Shown: piece by piece, positions 1-8,741 of the stretch | How positions within the stretch are numbered: position 1 is the first letter of the stretch | How the letters are laid out: every line of letters begins with the position of its first letter | DNA from: Flavobacteriaceae bacterium | Lineage (GTDB): Bacteria; Bacteroidota; Bacteroidia; Flavobacteriales; Flavobacteriaceae | Direction: 5' to 3' | Length of the DNA: 64,000 nucleotides | NCBI GenBank assembly: GCA_013043685.1 | Contig: JABDNT010000024.1 | Span: forward strand, 1 to 64,000 | The notes under the pieces: generated by a model | The model's input: only the letters and a program-made list of their open reading frames with translations | What the model was told of the DNA's origin: nothing | Databases searched by the model: none | Translations under genes and position numbers: made by a program

Positions 1-1831
1 TATTGATCTGCATTGCTTTATATCCAATACCAACATTTCCATTGTTCGTTGCATCATCATTTAAACCGGCATCAACACCCAGGAAAATTGAAGAACCATC
101 ATCGGTTCCGTCGTTATCCGATTTACCATCAACCAGATCATTGATATCGTGGATTACGGTTGCTGAAGGATCAACCCAAGCCATTGCCCCTGCTCCATCG
201 GTTTGTAATACCTGATTTATGGTTCCATCAACAGAAGGAAGTGCATAGCCTGTTCCGGAGGGATTTCCGATCTGAAAAGTTCCGTTGGCCCTTAGGATAT
301 TGGTGTCGAATTCACCGTAGATCAAGGCATTGTTGGCATCTGCATTTGAGTTTTCAATGTATAAGCGGTTACTGTTTGCTTCTGAAAAGCCTGCTTCATT
401 ACCAATGAACACGCTACCATTCTTGGTGTGGGTAGTGCCTACATAACCTGCTGAACGCCCCACAAATACATTATTGTTCCCCTCGACATAATGCCCCGCA
501 TTTGCGCCCAGCGCCACATTGTAATTTCCACTAGTATTCGACAACATAGTCTGGTGGCCCACTCCTACATTACGAGTTCCCGTAGTGTTGTAAAGTGCGT
601 CGGCGCCGATTGCCAGGTTGTAATTACCGGTCACGTTGCTGAATAATGATCTGTGTCCAAATGCGATGTTCGAAAACCCATCAACATTGGTGTTCAATAC
701 ATTGAATCCTATACCGGTATTGCGGTTGGCGGTTCCATCGTCATTTGCTCCTGCACCAATTCCGAGAAATATCGATGACCCAGTAGCATCGGTTAATCCA
801 TCACTAAGATCATCAATACGTTCGGCACCACTGGCATTTGGATCTACCCAGGTCATGGCCCCGGCTCCGTCAGTTTGTAACACCTGGTTTGCGGTACCAT
901 CTGACATTGGAAAAGCAAACCCCCCGGAGGCCGGATTTCCAATTTGTAAGGTTCCATTTGTTCTTAGGATATCGTTGTCGAACTCTCCATAGATAAGCGC
1001 GCTATTGGAGTCAGCATTTGAGTTTTCTATAAATAGTTTATTACTTCCAGCTGAGTTTTGACCCGCATTATACCCAAGTGCAACGTTGTTATTTCCCACG
1101 GTATTATAGAGGGCACCATATCCGATAGCAGTATTTTCGATTCCAGTACTATTATTAAAAAGTGAACGGCTTCCATAAGCAGTATTTTTCGATCCGATGT
1201 TGTTATTATAAAGTGCATAAAATCCACTTGCGGTGTTCTCGATTCCAGTAGTATTACCTACTAGAGCATAATATCCGTTAGCCGTATTTAAACCTCCTGT
1301 GAGGTTGTTAGCGAGTGCGGCTGATCCAACAGCGGTATTATGATTTCCTGTGGTGTTGTAATAAAGTGCACTCCACCCATTTGCGGTATTCCCCAGGCCT
1401 GCGGTGTTCGAATAAAGCGATTGATAGCCCACTCCAACGTTCCGATTATCTGTCCCATCATCGTTTATTCCGGCATCGGTTCCCAGAAATAATGAACCTC
1501 CGCTGGAATTGGTAATACCGTCACTAAGATCATTGATATTCTTTGCACCTGTAGCCAGCACCCAGGCCGTCGTCCCGTTATCCCAATAATAGAAACCTTT
1601 AGACACGCTTCCTGATCCCGTGGCATACACCAGCATTCCATCCTGTCCTGGTCCCGGATTGGTTACAGGGAATTCATCAACTTTCGGGATAAGGAGTCCA
1701 TCGGTACTGGCTGGTGTCGCCTGGTTGGTGGATTGAATTTCCAGGCTGGCATTCGGTGTGATAGTTCCAATCCCAACTTGTGAGAATAATGGAGTGCTTA
1801 TCATCAATAAAAAATAACATAGACGTTTCAT
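1..1831 (-). CDS. Secreted protein with YadA-head-like repeats (5' part; runs off the window)
   Basis: The frame is open from an ATG at 1831 to the window edge, so only the N-terminal 610 or so residues are seen. It begins with a signal peptide (MKRLCYFLLMISTPLFSQ) followed by VGIGT, a common start of mature flavobacterial surface proteins. The body is made of about 14-residue units of the form N-T-A-x-G-x-x-A-L-x-x-N-x-x, the pattern of the trimeric autotransporter (YadA/Hep-Hag) head, spaced by glycine- and asparagine-rich turns. These units sit in a larger module of exactly 672 bp (224 codons): the boundary segments with GAGAMxWVDP at about 180 and 852, and with NSNAD at about 348 and 1020, are both offset by 672. 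A third module begins before the window edge. The C-terminus is not visible, so anchoring (T9SS domain, chaperone domain or adhesin) is unknown. A phage tail-fibre origin is less likely given the signal peptide. Confidence 0.8.
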   Translation of the reverse strand, partial: MKRLCYFLLMISTPLFSQVGIGTITPNASLEIQSTNQATPASTDGLLIPKVDEFPVTNPGPGQDGMLVYATGSGSVSKGFYYWDNGTTAWVLATGAKNINDLSDGITNSSGGSLFLGTDAGINDDGTDNRNVGVGYQSLYSNTAGLGNTANGWSALYYNTTGNHNTAVGSAALANNLTGGLNTANGYYALVGNTTGIENTASGFYALYNNNIGSKNTAYGSRSLFNNSTGIENTAIGYGALYNTVGNNNVALGYNAGQNSAGSNKLFIENSNADSNSALIYGEFDNDILRTNGTLQIGNPASGGFAFPMSDGTANQVLQTDGAGAMTWVDPNASGAERIDDLSDGLTDATGSSIFLGIGAGANDDGTANRNTGIGFNVLNTNVDGFSNIAFGHRSLFSNVTGNYNLAIGADALYNTTGTRNVGVGHQTMLSNTSGNYNVALGANAGHYVEGNNNVFVGRSAGYVGTTHTKNGSVFIGNEAGFSEANSNRLYIENSNADANNALIYGEFDTNILRANGTFQIGNPSGTGYALPSVDGTINQVLQTDGAGAMAWVDPSATVIHDINDLVDGKSDNDGTDDGSSIFLGVDAGLNDDATNNGNVGIGYKAMQIN

Positions 1832-1898
1832 CTTTCTTAGTTTTAAAGCATAAGCAGGGGAAGTACATGCCTGGTTGTGGTCGATAGATTAAGGAAAT

Positions 1899-1906
1899 CA
1901 AATCTA
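1899..1906 (-). promoter_or_regulatory. Putative -7 element for the YadA-like gene
   Basis: Read on the minus strand these bases are TAGATTTG, an exact match to the Bacteroidota -7 consensus TAnnTTTG. It would start transcription near 1892, about 60 bases before the start codon at 1831. I see no convincing TTG at the -33 distance. Confidence 0.4.
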
Positions 1907-1918
1907 TTTATTGCGTAG

Positions 1919-1938
1919 AAACAGGCGTCCTGTTTTTT
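1919..1938 (-). terminator. Hairpin terminator after the AraC regulator
   Basis: A 7-bp perfect stem (AAACAGG / CCTGTTT) with a 3-base loop lies 30 bases beyond the stop of the minus-strand AraC gene. It has T-runs on both flanking strands, so it may work in either direction, but the only gene that needs it is the AraC regulator. Confidence 0.5.
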
Positions 1939-1968
1939 CAGCTTGCCGAAATAACAGCACGAGTTGAC

Positions 1969-3072
1969 CTATTCTTGCCGGAACTGGGAAGGAGTGAGGC
2001 CGGTGATCTTTTTGAAGGAAGCATTGAACGCCGACTTCGAATTAAACCCGGCTTCGAGTCCGATGGCAACAAGGGTGTAGTTAGAAAAATCGGGATCTTT
2101 CAAATACAATTTTGCCTCCTTGATCCGTAATTTATTAAGGTAATCCTTAAAAGAAGTTCGCAGTTCGGTATTGATTACTTTCGACAAGTGGCCGGAGCTT
2201 ATTCCCAGGTGAGTTGCTACGGCTTCAAGGGAAATATTCGGATCTAAAAAATTGCGATCTCCTTCCAGGAATTGTTTCATGGCCGTGATGTGCTCATTCT
2301 TCTGAGGCAATACTTCCGTAATGGAATATCGGTCGTGGACGGTTTTCCGGATCTGCTTCCGTTGTTCATTGATTCCATATTTATACATCCCCAGGTGTCC
2401 CAGCCAGTAGATGAGAAAAGCAACGATGATCCATAAGGGATAGAAATATGAAATATCATCGGAGTCTCCATACATTATTTCCGAATACGCCCATATAAGA
2501 GTAGTGATGAACAGCAATATAAGCGTGATCTTAAACCAATTCAACTGTAAACTCACCTTATTTACGGAATACGATTCCTTCTTCTGAAATCTATGCACGG
2601 TAATAAGCATGTAGATTATCGCAATCATGCTAAATAGAATCGCCAGTAACTCACCGATTGGAGTAAGTTCTATAAAAAAGACACTCAAACCTTCGTGTTT
2701 GAATTCCATCGCCCTGAAAATTTTATAAGACACTCCAAGAATAAATCCTAGGATAAATGGAACAAACAAAAGTCGTTCGCCCCATGATATTTTCCTTTTC
2801 GGGTAAAGGAGTGTATGGCAATACATGATGATAAGGGCCGGCATCAATAAAGGCCAGGCTATGTAGACATAGTCATAGAATCCTTCAAAATCCACGATTC
2901 CCGTGTCAAGCAGGTAATATTGAAGATTGCTCAGCGAATAACTAACGATCCATGCAATAAGATAGTAAGTGCTTTTTGCCCGGTATTTTTTATTGAACAG
3001 GAATACAACCCCGAACAATAGACCCTGGATGACCCCCGCAAGAATAAGACTGTTGAAGATATTGAAATTCAA
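1969..3072 (-). CDS. Membrane-anchored AraC-family transcriptional regulator
   Basis: This 367-residue protein has about seven hydrophobic segments in residues 1-230 and a C-terminal AraC/XylS-type double helix-turn-helix over about residues 265-367. The second HTH carries the usual signature (GFNSKSAFNASFKKITGLTP), and the first lies around LEAVATHLGISSGHLSKVIN. This 7TM-AraC layout is common in Bacteroidota and couples an unknown membrane signal to transcription. The start MNFNIFNSLILAGVIQ puts the first membrane helix at the N-terminus. The gene stands alone between the YadA-like gene and the divergently transcribed mvaD, so its target is not obvious. A second protein of the same architecture lies at 23715-24830. 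Confidence 0.85.
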   Translation of the reverse strand: MNFNIFNSLILAGVIQGLLFGVVFLFNKKYRAKSTYYLIAWIVSYSLSNLQYYLLDTGIVDFEGFYDYVYIAWPLLMPALIIMYCHTLLYPKRKISWGERLLFVPFILGFILGVSYKIFRAMEFKHEGLSVFFIELTPIGELLAILFSMIAIIYMLITVHRFQKKESYSVNKVSLQLNWFKITLILLFITTLIWAYSEIMYGDSDDISYFYPLWIIVAFLIYWLGHLGMYKYGINEQRKQIRKTVHDRYSITEVLPQKNEHITAMKQFLEGDRNFLDPNISLEAVATHLGISSGHLSKVINTELRTSFKDYLNKLRIKEAKLYLKDPDFSNYTLVAIGLEAGFNSKSAFNASFKKITGLTPSQFRQE

Positions 3073-3116
3073 ATGGCTGATGTTAGGTATTTCAAATATA
3101 GCGAATTAGGTAACTT

Positions 3117-3145
3117 TTTGTCTGAAAGGGTTTTCCCTATCTTTG
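3117..3145 (+). promoter_or_regulatory. Promoter of mvaD (-33 TTTG, -7 TATCTTTG)
   Basis: TTTG at 3117-3120 and TATCTTTG at 3138-3145, separated by 17 bases, match the Bacteroidota housekeeping promoter (TTG / TAnnTTTG). Transcription would begin near 3152, about a dozen bases before the ATG at 3164. This supports the ATG over the TTG at 3143, which lies inside the -7 box. Confidence 0.6.
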
Positions 3146-3163
3146 TGCCGAAAAATACAATGC

Positions 3164-4243
3164 ATGACCGAAACTCAATTTCTTCCAGATTCTTATACTC
3201 AGCAACCTGAGCAAGGAAGTGTGAGCTGGAAGTCGCCCAGCAATATTGCCCTCATCAAATACTGGGGAAAATATGGAGAGCAGCTACCTCAAAATGCTTC
3301 GGTGAGTTTCACCCTTTCGAATTGTTTTACCGAAACGAAACTTTCGTACGCATCTAAAGATTCCAAGGGGTATGATTTTGAAGTGTATTTGGACGGACAA
3401 AGAGAGCCAGGTTTCGAACCAAAGATCCTGCAGTTCTTCGAGCGCGTAGAAAACTATCTCGCTTTTCTGCAAAATTACAGCTTCAGAATAGAAACCTCCA
3501 ATTCCTTTCCGCATAGCAGTGGCATTGCCTCTTCCGCCAGTGGGATGAGTGCGCTGGCCTTATGCCTTATGGATATGGAAAGGTCAATGAGTGGTGCTGA
3601 AATGACCGATGATTTCTTCAACCATAAGGCATCTTTCCTGGCACGATTGGGATCGGGAAGCGCATGCAGAAGTATTGAAGGACCCTTGGTTGTATGGGGG
3701 GAACATCCAGTGATCGATGGCAGCAGTAATTTATTCGGCATTAAATATCCGCTGGATGTCCACGAGAATTTCAATAATTACCAGGATACAATTTTACTGG
3801 TAGATAAAGGGGAGAAACAGGTGAGCAGTACCATTGGACACGGACTTATGCAGGATCACCCTTATGCTGAAAGGCGCTTTGCAACAGCTAATTCGAACTT
3901 GTCCAAACTAAGATTGGTCTTCGGGAATGGTGATATGGATGCATTTATTGAAATCGTCGAATCGGAAGCACTGCAATTGCACGCTATGATGATGACCTCT
4001 CTGCCTTATTTCATATTGATGAAACCGAATACGCTTGAGATCATTAACAGGATATGGCAGTATCGTAAGCAGACCGGCAGTAAAATTTGTTTTACACTCG
4101 ACGCCGGTGCCAACGTGCATGTGTTATATCCAGAAGCGGAAATGACTGACGTGTCTTCATTCATTCAATCTAACCTGGCCCAATTTTGCAAGAACGGGAG
4201 CTACATAAATGATCATGCAGGCTTAGGCGCGTCTCGTTTATAG
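3164..4243 (+). CDS. mvaD: Diphosphomevalonate decarboxylase
   Basis: The product (359 residues) is a GHMP-superfamily enzyme that decarboxylates mevalonate 5-diphosphate to isopentenyl diphosphate using ATP, in the cytosol. Seen in the sequence: the N-terminal family signature SPSNIALIKYWGK, the ATP-binding glycine/serine loop SSGIASSASGMSALAL, the segment RLGSGSACRSIEGP, and the C-terminal LDAGANVHVLY that carries the catalytic Asp region. The start is taken at the ATG at 3164 rather than the in-frame TTG at 3143 because the TTG lies inside the promoter. The stop overlaps the convergent T9SS gene by 6 bp. Mevalonate kinase lies on the same strand 1.5 kb downstream, so the isoprenoid genes are clustered but not contiguous. 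Confidence 0.93.
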   Translation: MTETQFLPDSYTQQPEQGSVSWKSPSNIALIKYWGKYGEQLPQNASVSFTLSNCFTETKLSYASKDSKGYDFEVYLDGQREPGFEPKILQFFERVENYLAFLQNYSFRIETSNSFPHSSGIASSASGMSALALCLMDMERSMSGAEMTDDFFNHKASFLARLGSGSACRSIEGPLVVWGEHPVIDGSSNLFGIKYPLDVHENFNNYQDTILLVDKGEKQVSSTIGHGLMQDHPYAERRFATANSNLSKLRLVFGNGDMDAFIEIVESEALQLHAMMMTSLPYFILMKPNTLEIINRIWQYRKQTGSKICFTLDAGANVHVLYPEAEMTDVSSFIQSNLAQFCKNGSYINDHAGLGASRL

Positions 4244-5617
4244 CTTCACCATTTTAGTTGTCGATAGTCTACGACCTTTTGTTTTCAGTATTAGAAAGTA
4301 AATTCCTGAGGTCAAATTTGAAGTGTCAAAACTTTGCTTCTCGGTTGAAATTGTCAATACATCTATCTGCTGACCTACGGCATTGATTATATCTATTTCC
4401 AATGATTGATGCAGCTGAAATAATTCCGAAGGAAGAATTACCTCGATTATATCTTTAGCAGGATTTGGGCTCGTATAGAAATCAATATCCCCCGAGGTGA
4501 AATCCTCATTATTCAGAATAACTTCCCGCACAAATTTTAAGTAAACCGTATCAGGATCACAGATCACTTCGAATTCGTAACTACTTGCGAACAAATCAGC
4601 ATAGACAAATTGTGGAAAATTACAAGTTCCTATTCCCTGGGTTGCCGTTATAATTGGAAACTCATCGCCTACGGACAGCGTAGCCTGACATTCAACGAAA
4701 ATATCTCCTTCGAGTTGTGGTGATCCGAAAATTTCAATAACGTCATGTTCGCTTGCTTCCGTCCCAATATCTATCAACAAGGCACCAGGAGGAGACAGAT
4801 TGAAGATATTGGTAATGTGAAAAGTACCGACCACACCTTCTCCCCCGGGAGCGACCAGGCCGGAATTATTAAAGTTTGCCGTAATATCGAATGTTCCCTT
4901 ACCACGAATTAACCCGGTATTGAGATTATTCAGTGTAATGTTTCCGCCCAAACACAACAGGGTCTCATTTTCGGGGATATCTATGACCCCTGTGTTATTA
5001 ATATTCAGGATGACATAGAAATTACCATTCGGATTCACACCGTCCGGTAATTTGTTTAGAAATCCCTCGTTGTTCAGAACAGATGGATTTCCTCCCTGAC
5101 TTAAGAATCCACCAACACTGGCAATGTCTATTATGGCCCCTGTGCTATTATTGATCTCGACATTGTTGAGTTGTATTTGATTAGAATTATTGACTTCAAA
5201 TAATTGGTTGTTATTTAAGGTTGCATTTATTACTGTTTTAACTGTTAACGACTCAAATCGGATCAATCCGTTGTTCTCAATAGTCCCACCGGAAAATGTC
5301 CCGCCCATAAATACGAAAGTTCCCAGGGCCCCGATATTCATTTCTGAGCCTAATTCGAGGGTATTGTCCAGTGTTAATGTTGAATTATTTTCAATTTGTA
5401 TCTGGTTAGCCTCTGCGGTTCCAATAAAGATCTCTACTTCGGCATCTGAGGAAATAAGTACATCACTACTGGCATCCGGGACCGAATTTTGTATCCAATT
5501 TGAAGGATTAAACCAGTCGTTATCACCTCCGTTTCCGTTCCAGGTATGTGATTGGGAATACGTTGAGATATGGGAAATAAATATTCCCATTAGAAGGAGA
5601 ATTAATGGCTTTTTCAT
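4238..5617 (-). CDS. Secreted protein with T9SS type A sorting domain
   Basis: A 459-residue protein with an N-terminal signal peptide (MKKPLILLLMGIFISHISTYS) and a C-terminal type IX secretion sorting domain of about 75 residues (SPNPAKDIIEV ... GIYFLILKTKGRR ... KMVKL). The mature N-terminus (HTWNGNGGDNDWFNPSNW) resembles the start of polymorphic or beta-helix-like surface proteins. The middle is asparagine-rich with regular I/L-N-N-x-G spacing, suggesting a right-handed beta-helix. No catalytic motif is seen, so the function is likely adhesion or surface structure. It sits convergent to mvaD and divergent from mevalonate kinase, apparently an insertion between two mevalonate genes. Confidence 0.8.
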   Translation of the reverse strand: MKKPLILLLMGIFISHISTYSQSHTWNGNGGDNDWFNPSNWIQNSVPDASSDVLISSDAEVEIFIGTAEANQIQIENNSTLTLDNTLELGSEMNIGALGTFVFMGGTFSGGTIENNGLIRFESLTVKTVINATLNNNQLFEVNNSNQIQLNNVEINNSTGAIIDIASVGGFLSQGGNPSVLNNEGFLNKLPDGVNPNGNFYVILNINNTGVIDIPENETLLCLGGNITLNNLNTGLIRGKGTFDITANFNNSGLVAPGGEGVVGTFHITNIFNLSPPGALLIDIGTEASEHDVIEIFGSPQLEGDIFVECQATLSVGDEFPIITATQGIGTCNFPQFVYADLFASSYEFEVICDPDTVYLKFVREVILNNEDFTSGDIDFYTSPNPAKDIIEVILPSELFQLHQSLEIDIINAVGQQIDVLTISTEKQSFDTSNLTSGIYFLILKTKGRRLSTTKMVKL

Positions 5618-5793
5618 GGCGTTTGGTTGTTTTTTTATTTCTAATTTACTAAAAATAAGCTTATTGGGATTTGATGGAGCTTTAAATTTTTAAGGATATT
5701 TTCTGAAAAAAGCAAGCGGGAAAGTATATCTTTACGCCGAATATTAGATTTAAGGTAAAAAATGTACCTTTACTGTTGAAATCATACACACAT

Positions 5794-6732
5794 ATGCGCG
5801 GTCCCCTCTTTTACTCAAAAATCCTGCTCTTTGGTGAATATGGTATCATTAAAGATTCCAAAGGCCTATCTATCCCTTACAATTTCTACAACGGTGCTCT
5901 AAAAATTGATGAGCATCACACACCGTCCACACATAAGAGCAATCAAAACCTGAAGCGTTTTCTAGATTACCTGGAAAACCTCATGGAGACTCAGCCACAT
6001 CTTGTGTCATTTGACCTGGACAGGCTGAAAGAAGATATTGATGCGGGCTTGTATTTCGATTCCAGTATCCCTCAAGGGTATGGAGTTGGTAGTAGTGGGG
6101 CGTTGGTAGCCGCGATTTACGATAAATACGCAAAAGATAAAATCACGGTGTTAGAGAACCTAACACGGGATAAACTACTTCAACTGAAAGGTATTTTTGC
6201 CGAGATGGAATCTTTTTTCCACGGAAAATCCTCTGGGTTAGATCCATTAAACAGCTATTTAAGTTTACCAATCCTTATCAATTCTAAGGATAATATTGAA
6301 CCAGCGGGTATTCCGTCTCAAACGGAGTCTGGTACTGGAGCCGTGTTCCTATTGGATAGCGGGAGTACCGGAGAAACTGCGCCTATGGTCCAGATCTTTA
6401 TGGAGAATATGAAACAAGAAGGATTCAGGGCCATGCTGAAGGATCAGTTTGTAAAACATACCGATGCCTGCGTGGAGGATTTCCTGAATGGTGATGTAAA
6501 ATCGCTTTTCGGGAATATAAAGCAGCTTTCCAAGGTGGTCCTTGAGAATTTCAAACCTATGATCCCGAAGGAATTCCATACGTTATGGAAAAAAGGGATC
6601 GACTCCAATTCCTATTACCTCAAGCTATGTGGTTCGGGTGGTGGAGGATATATGCTGGGATTCACTGAAGACCTCGATAGGGCGAAAGAAGCCTTAAAGG
6701 ATTATAAGCTGGAGGTGGTTTATAATTTCTGA
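5794..6732 (+). CDS. mvk: Mevalonate kinase (GHMP kinase)
   Basis: This 312-residue cytosolic kinase phosphorylates mevalonate to mevalonate 5-phosphate. The three GHMP motifs are present: YSKILLFGEYG near the N-terminus, PQGYGVGSSGALVAAIYDKY (ATP loop) around residue 95, and LCGSGGGGYMLGF near the C-terminus. The HGKSSGLDPLNSYLS segment carries the Ser/Gly-Asp region seen in mevalonate kinases. The start is set at the ATG at 5794, giving MRGPLFYSK; a TTG 18 bases upstream would add six residues without homology value. It is followed after 23 bases by the UbiA gene and then by the nitrilase gene on the same strand, so the three are probably cotranscribed. Phosphomevalonate kinase is not in this window. 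Confidence 0.9.
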   Translation: MRGPLFYSKILLFGEYGIIKDSKGLSIPYNFYNGALKIDEHHTPSTHKSNQNLKRFLDYLENLMETQPHLVSFDLDRLKEDIDAGLYFDSSIPQGYGVGSSGALVAAIYDKYAKDKITVLENLTRDKLLQLKGIFAEMESFFHGKSSGLDPLNSYLSLPILINSKDNIEPAGIPSQTESGTGAVFLLDSGSTGETAPMVQIFMENMKQEGFRAMLKDQFVKHTDACVEDFLNGDVKSLFGNIKQLSKVVLENFKPMIPKEFHTLWKKGIDSNSYYLKLCGSGGGGYMLGFTEDLDRAKEALKDYKLEVVYNF

Positions 6733-6755
6733 TCTAATTTTCACGAACATAGGGT

Positions 6756-7661
6756 ATGTTAAGCAGGAGGCAGAAACTTTTTCTATTAAAATTTTTCAGC
6801 TTGTTTTCTGTAGTGAGAGGGTATAACATTCTTGTTATAATTCTTGCGCAATATCTTACCTCAATCTATATCCTGGCTCCCGATCTACCGCTTCGGAAAG
6901 TACTTTTCGATCCTAATTTACTGATGTTGGTACTGGCATCTTCTGCAGCGATTGCCGGAGGATATATTATAAACAATTTTTACGACCGTGAAAAGGACCT
7001 GATAAACAGGCCACATAAAACCATGCTCGACAGGCTTGTTAGTCAGCGAACTAAGTTATCAACTTATTTCATACTGAACTTTATTTCGGTGATCTTCGCG
7101 AGTTATGTATCCTTCAGGGCTGTAATTTTCTTCAGTTTATACATTTTTGGGATCTGGTATTATTCACATCGTTTAAAGCGGTTTCCATTTATCGGAAATA
7201 TAACGGCTGCCGTACTGGCTGTTATTCCGTTTTTTGCTGTGTTCATTTATTATAAGAATTTCGACCTGGTAATTTTTGTGCATGCTACCTTCTTATTTCT
7301 CGTTATTTCAATGCGCGAACTTGTGAAGGACCTGGAAAATCTCAGGGGAGATTTCGCCCAGAATTACAGGACCATTCCTGTGGTTTATGGAGAACAAACT
7401 TCAAAGCGTATGTTAACACTGCTGGCCGCACTCACATTGATCCCGGTTTCCTTCCTGCTTACAAAATTCGATATTGGCTATATGTATCTGTACTTTTATG
7501 CGAGTATTCCCGGACTAGTGCTGTTTCTTATATTTCTATGGGTTTCAGCCAGGAAATTGCATTACATACTGTTACACACAATTTTAAAATTAGTGATCGT
7601 GATTGGTGTATTCAGTATCGTATTGATAGACGTAGACGTGTTGTTAAATAGAATACTTTGA
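6756..7661 (+). CDS. UbiA-family prenyltransferase
   Basis: A 301-residue integral membrane protein with about eight to nine helices. The first aspartate-rich motif of the UbiA superfamily is read in NNFYDREKDLINRPHK (residues about 72-87), and the second in KDLENLRGDFAQNYRTIP (about 190-207). These bind Mg-diphosphate of the prenyl donor. Flavobacterial relatives next to mevalonate kinase are usually named geranylgeranylglycerol-phosphate geranylgeranyltransferase, from archaeal homologues; the real acceptor cannot be read from the sequence, and a quinone or chlorophyll-type acceptor remains possible. Its position directly behind mevalonate kinase fits an isoprenoid-using membrane step. Confidence 0.8.
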   Translation: MLSRRQKLFLLKFFSLFSVVRGYNILVIILAQYLTSIYILAPDLPLRKVLFDPNLLMLVLASSAAIAGGYIINNFYDREKDLINRPHKTMLDRLVSQRTKLSTYFILNFISVIFASYVSFRAVIFFSLYIFGIWYYSHRLKRFPFIGNITAAVLAVIPFFAVFIYYKNFDLVIFVHATFLFLVISMRELVKDLENLRGDFAQNYRTIPVVYGEQTSKRMLTLLAALTLIPVSFLLTKFDIGYMYLYFYASIPGLVLFLIFLWVSARKLHYILLHTILKLVIVIGVFSIVLIDVDVLLNRIL

Positions 7662-7672
7662 TATAAATCGGA

Positions 7673-8653
7673 ATGAACAGTTCTTTAAAAGTTGCACTAG
7701 CCCAAATAGCACCTGTATGGTTGAATAAATCCGAAACACTTAAGCGGATCGAAGAACAGATGCTTGAGGCGGTAGAAAACAAGGCCGAACTAATCGTTTT
7801 TGGAGAAGGGCTTGTTCCGGGTTATCCATTCTGGTTGGCATTGACCGGAGGTGCAGAATGGAATACCAGGTTGAATAAGGAACTACACGCACATTATGTC
7901 TCAAATTCAGTTTGTATTGAAGATGGAGATCTAAACAGGATCTGTGAATTAGCGAAAGAATATAAGATTGCCGTTTACCTCGGCATCATCGAACGGCCTT
8001 CAGATCGCGGTGGACATAGCATTTATGCCTCTCTGGTCTATATAAATTCCGAAGGAAATATTAGATCGGTACACCGAAAGTTACAACCTACTTACGACGA
8101 ACGACTTACCTGGTCACCAGGAGATGGGCATGGCTTGGTGGTGCATAAATTGAAAGATTTCACCCTTGGCGGACTCAATTGCTGGGAGAACTGGATGCCG
8201 CTGCCAAGAGCTTCGCTCTACGCGCAGGGCGAGGACCTGCACGTGGCCGTTTGGCCGGGCAGCGACCACAATACCCGGGATATTACACGCTTTATTGCCC
8301 GTGAATCCAGGAGTTATGTCATCTCTGTTTCATCCCTTATGTTTAAAAAGGATTTCCCAAAAGAAACCCCCCACCTTGAAGCGATTCTACAAAACGCTCC
8401 CAAGGTACTGGCCAACGGCGGCAGTTGTATCGCCGGTCCGGATGGCGAATGGATACTTGAACCTGTGTTGAACTATTCCGGGAATCTCTATTCGATCCTG
8501 GATTTTAACAGGGTATTAGAAGAACGACAGAATTTCGACCCGGTTGGGCATTATTCCAGGCCGGATGTCACTAAGTTAGTCGTGAACAGAGAGCGCCAAT
8601 CCACAGTTGAGTTCGGGGATTTCACGGACGAAGAATCCAATGAGACCAAATAA
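7673..8653 (+). CDS. Nitrilase-type carbon-nitrogen hydrolase
   Basis: The 326-residue protein has the nitrilase catalytic triad: Glu45 in FGEGLVPGYPFW, Lys136 in HRKLQPT and Cys170 in GGLNCWENW. The GYPFW segment and the CWEN motif are those of true nitrilases (nitrile to carboxylic acid and ammonia) rather than of amidases or N-carbamoyl hydrolases. It is soluble, with no signal peptide. It starts 11 bases after the UbiA gene, so it is probably the last gene of the mevalonate kinase operon, although no metabolic link is evident. About 80 bases around the active-site codons (8194-8273) are near two-thirds G+C by hand count, far above the neighbourhood, which may hint at transfer from another genome. 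Confidence 0.88.
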   Translation: MNSSLKVALAQIAPVWLNKSETLKRIEEQMLEAVENKAELIVFGEGLVPGYPFWLALTGGAEWNTRLNKELHAHYVSNSVCIEDGDLNRICELAKEYKIAVYLGIIERPSDRGGHSIYASLVYINSEGNIRSVHRKLQPTYDERLTWSPGDGHGLVVHKLKDFTLGGLNCWENWMPLPRASLYAQGEDLHVAVWPGSDHNTRDITRFIARESRSYVISVSSLMFKKDFPKETPHLEAILQNAPKVLANGGSCIAGPDGEWILEPVLNYSGNLYSILDFNRVLEERQNFDPVGHYSRPDVTKLVVNRERQSTVEFGDFTDEESNETK

Positions 8654-8696
8654 ATATTGTATTAGAGTTTTATAGCTGAATACCAATGCCTTTACC

Positions 8697-8704
8697 TATC
8701 TTTG
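8697..8704 (+). promoter_or_regulatory. Putative -7 element (TATCTTTG) for the RsuA/RluB-like gene
   Basis: TATCTTTG matches TAnnTTTG exactly and is followed by GCCGC, the same context as at the mvaD promoter (TTTGTGCCG). It lies 37 bases before the start codon. No clear TTG is seen at -33. Confidence 0.5.
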
Positions 8705-8741
8705 CCGCAAATTAAAAAGCTGTTTTTACAGCCCGATCAAT

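Noticed and set aside
1-1831. Regular short repeats at the left edge read as a possible CRISPR array
   Set aside because: The repeats are in frame, degenerate and protein-coding (N-T-A-x-G pattern); there are no identical direct repeats with unique spacers and no cas genes.
1-1831. Phage tail fibre or prophage edge
   Set aside because: A signal peptide precedes the repeats and no phage gene is present in the rest of the window.
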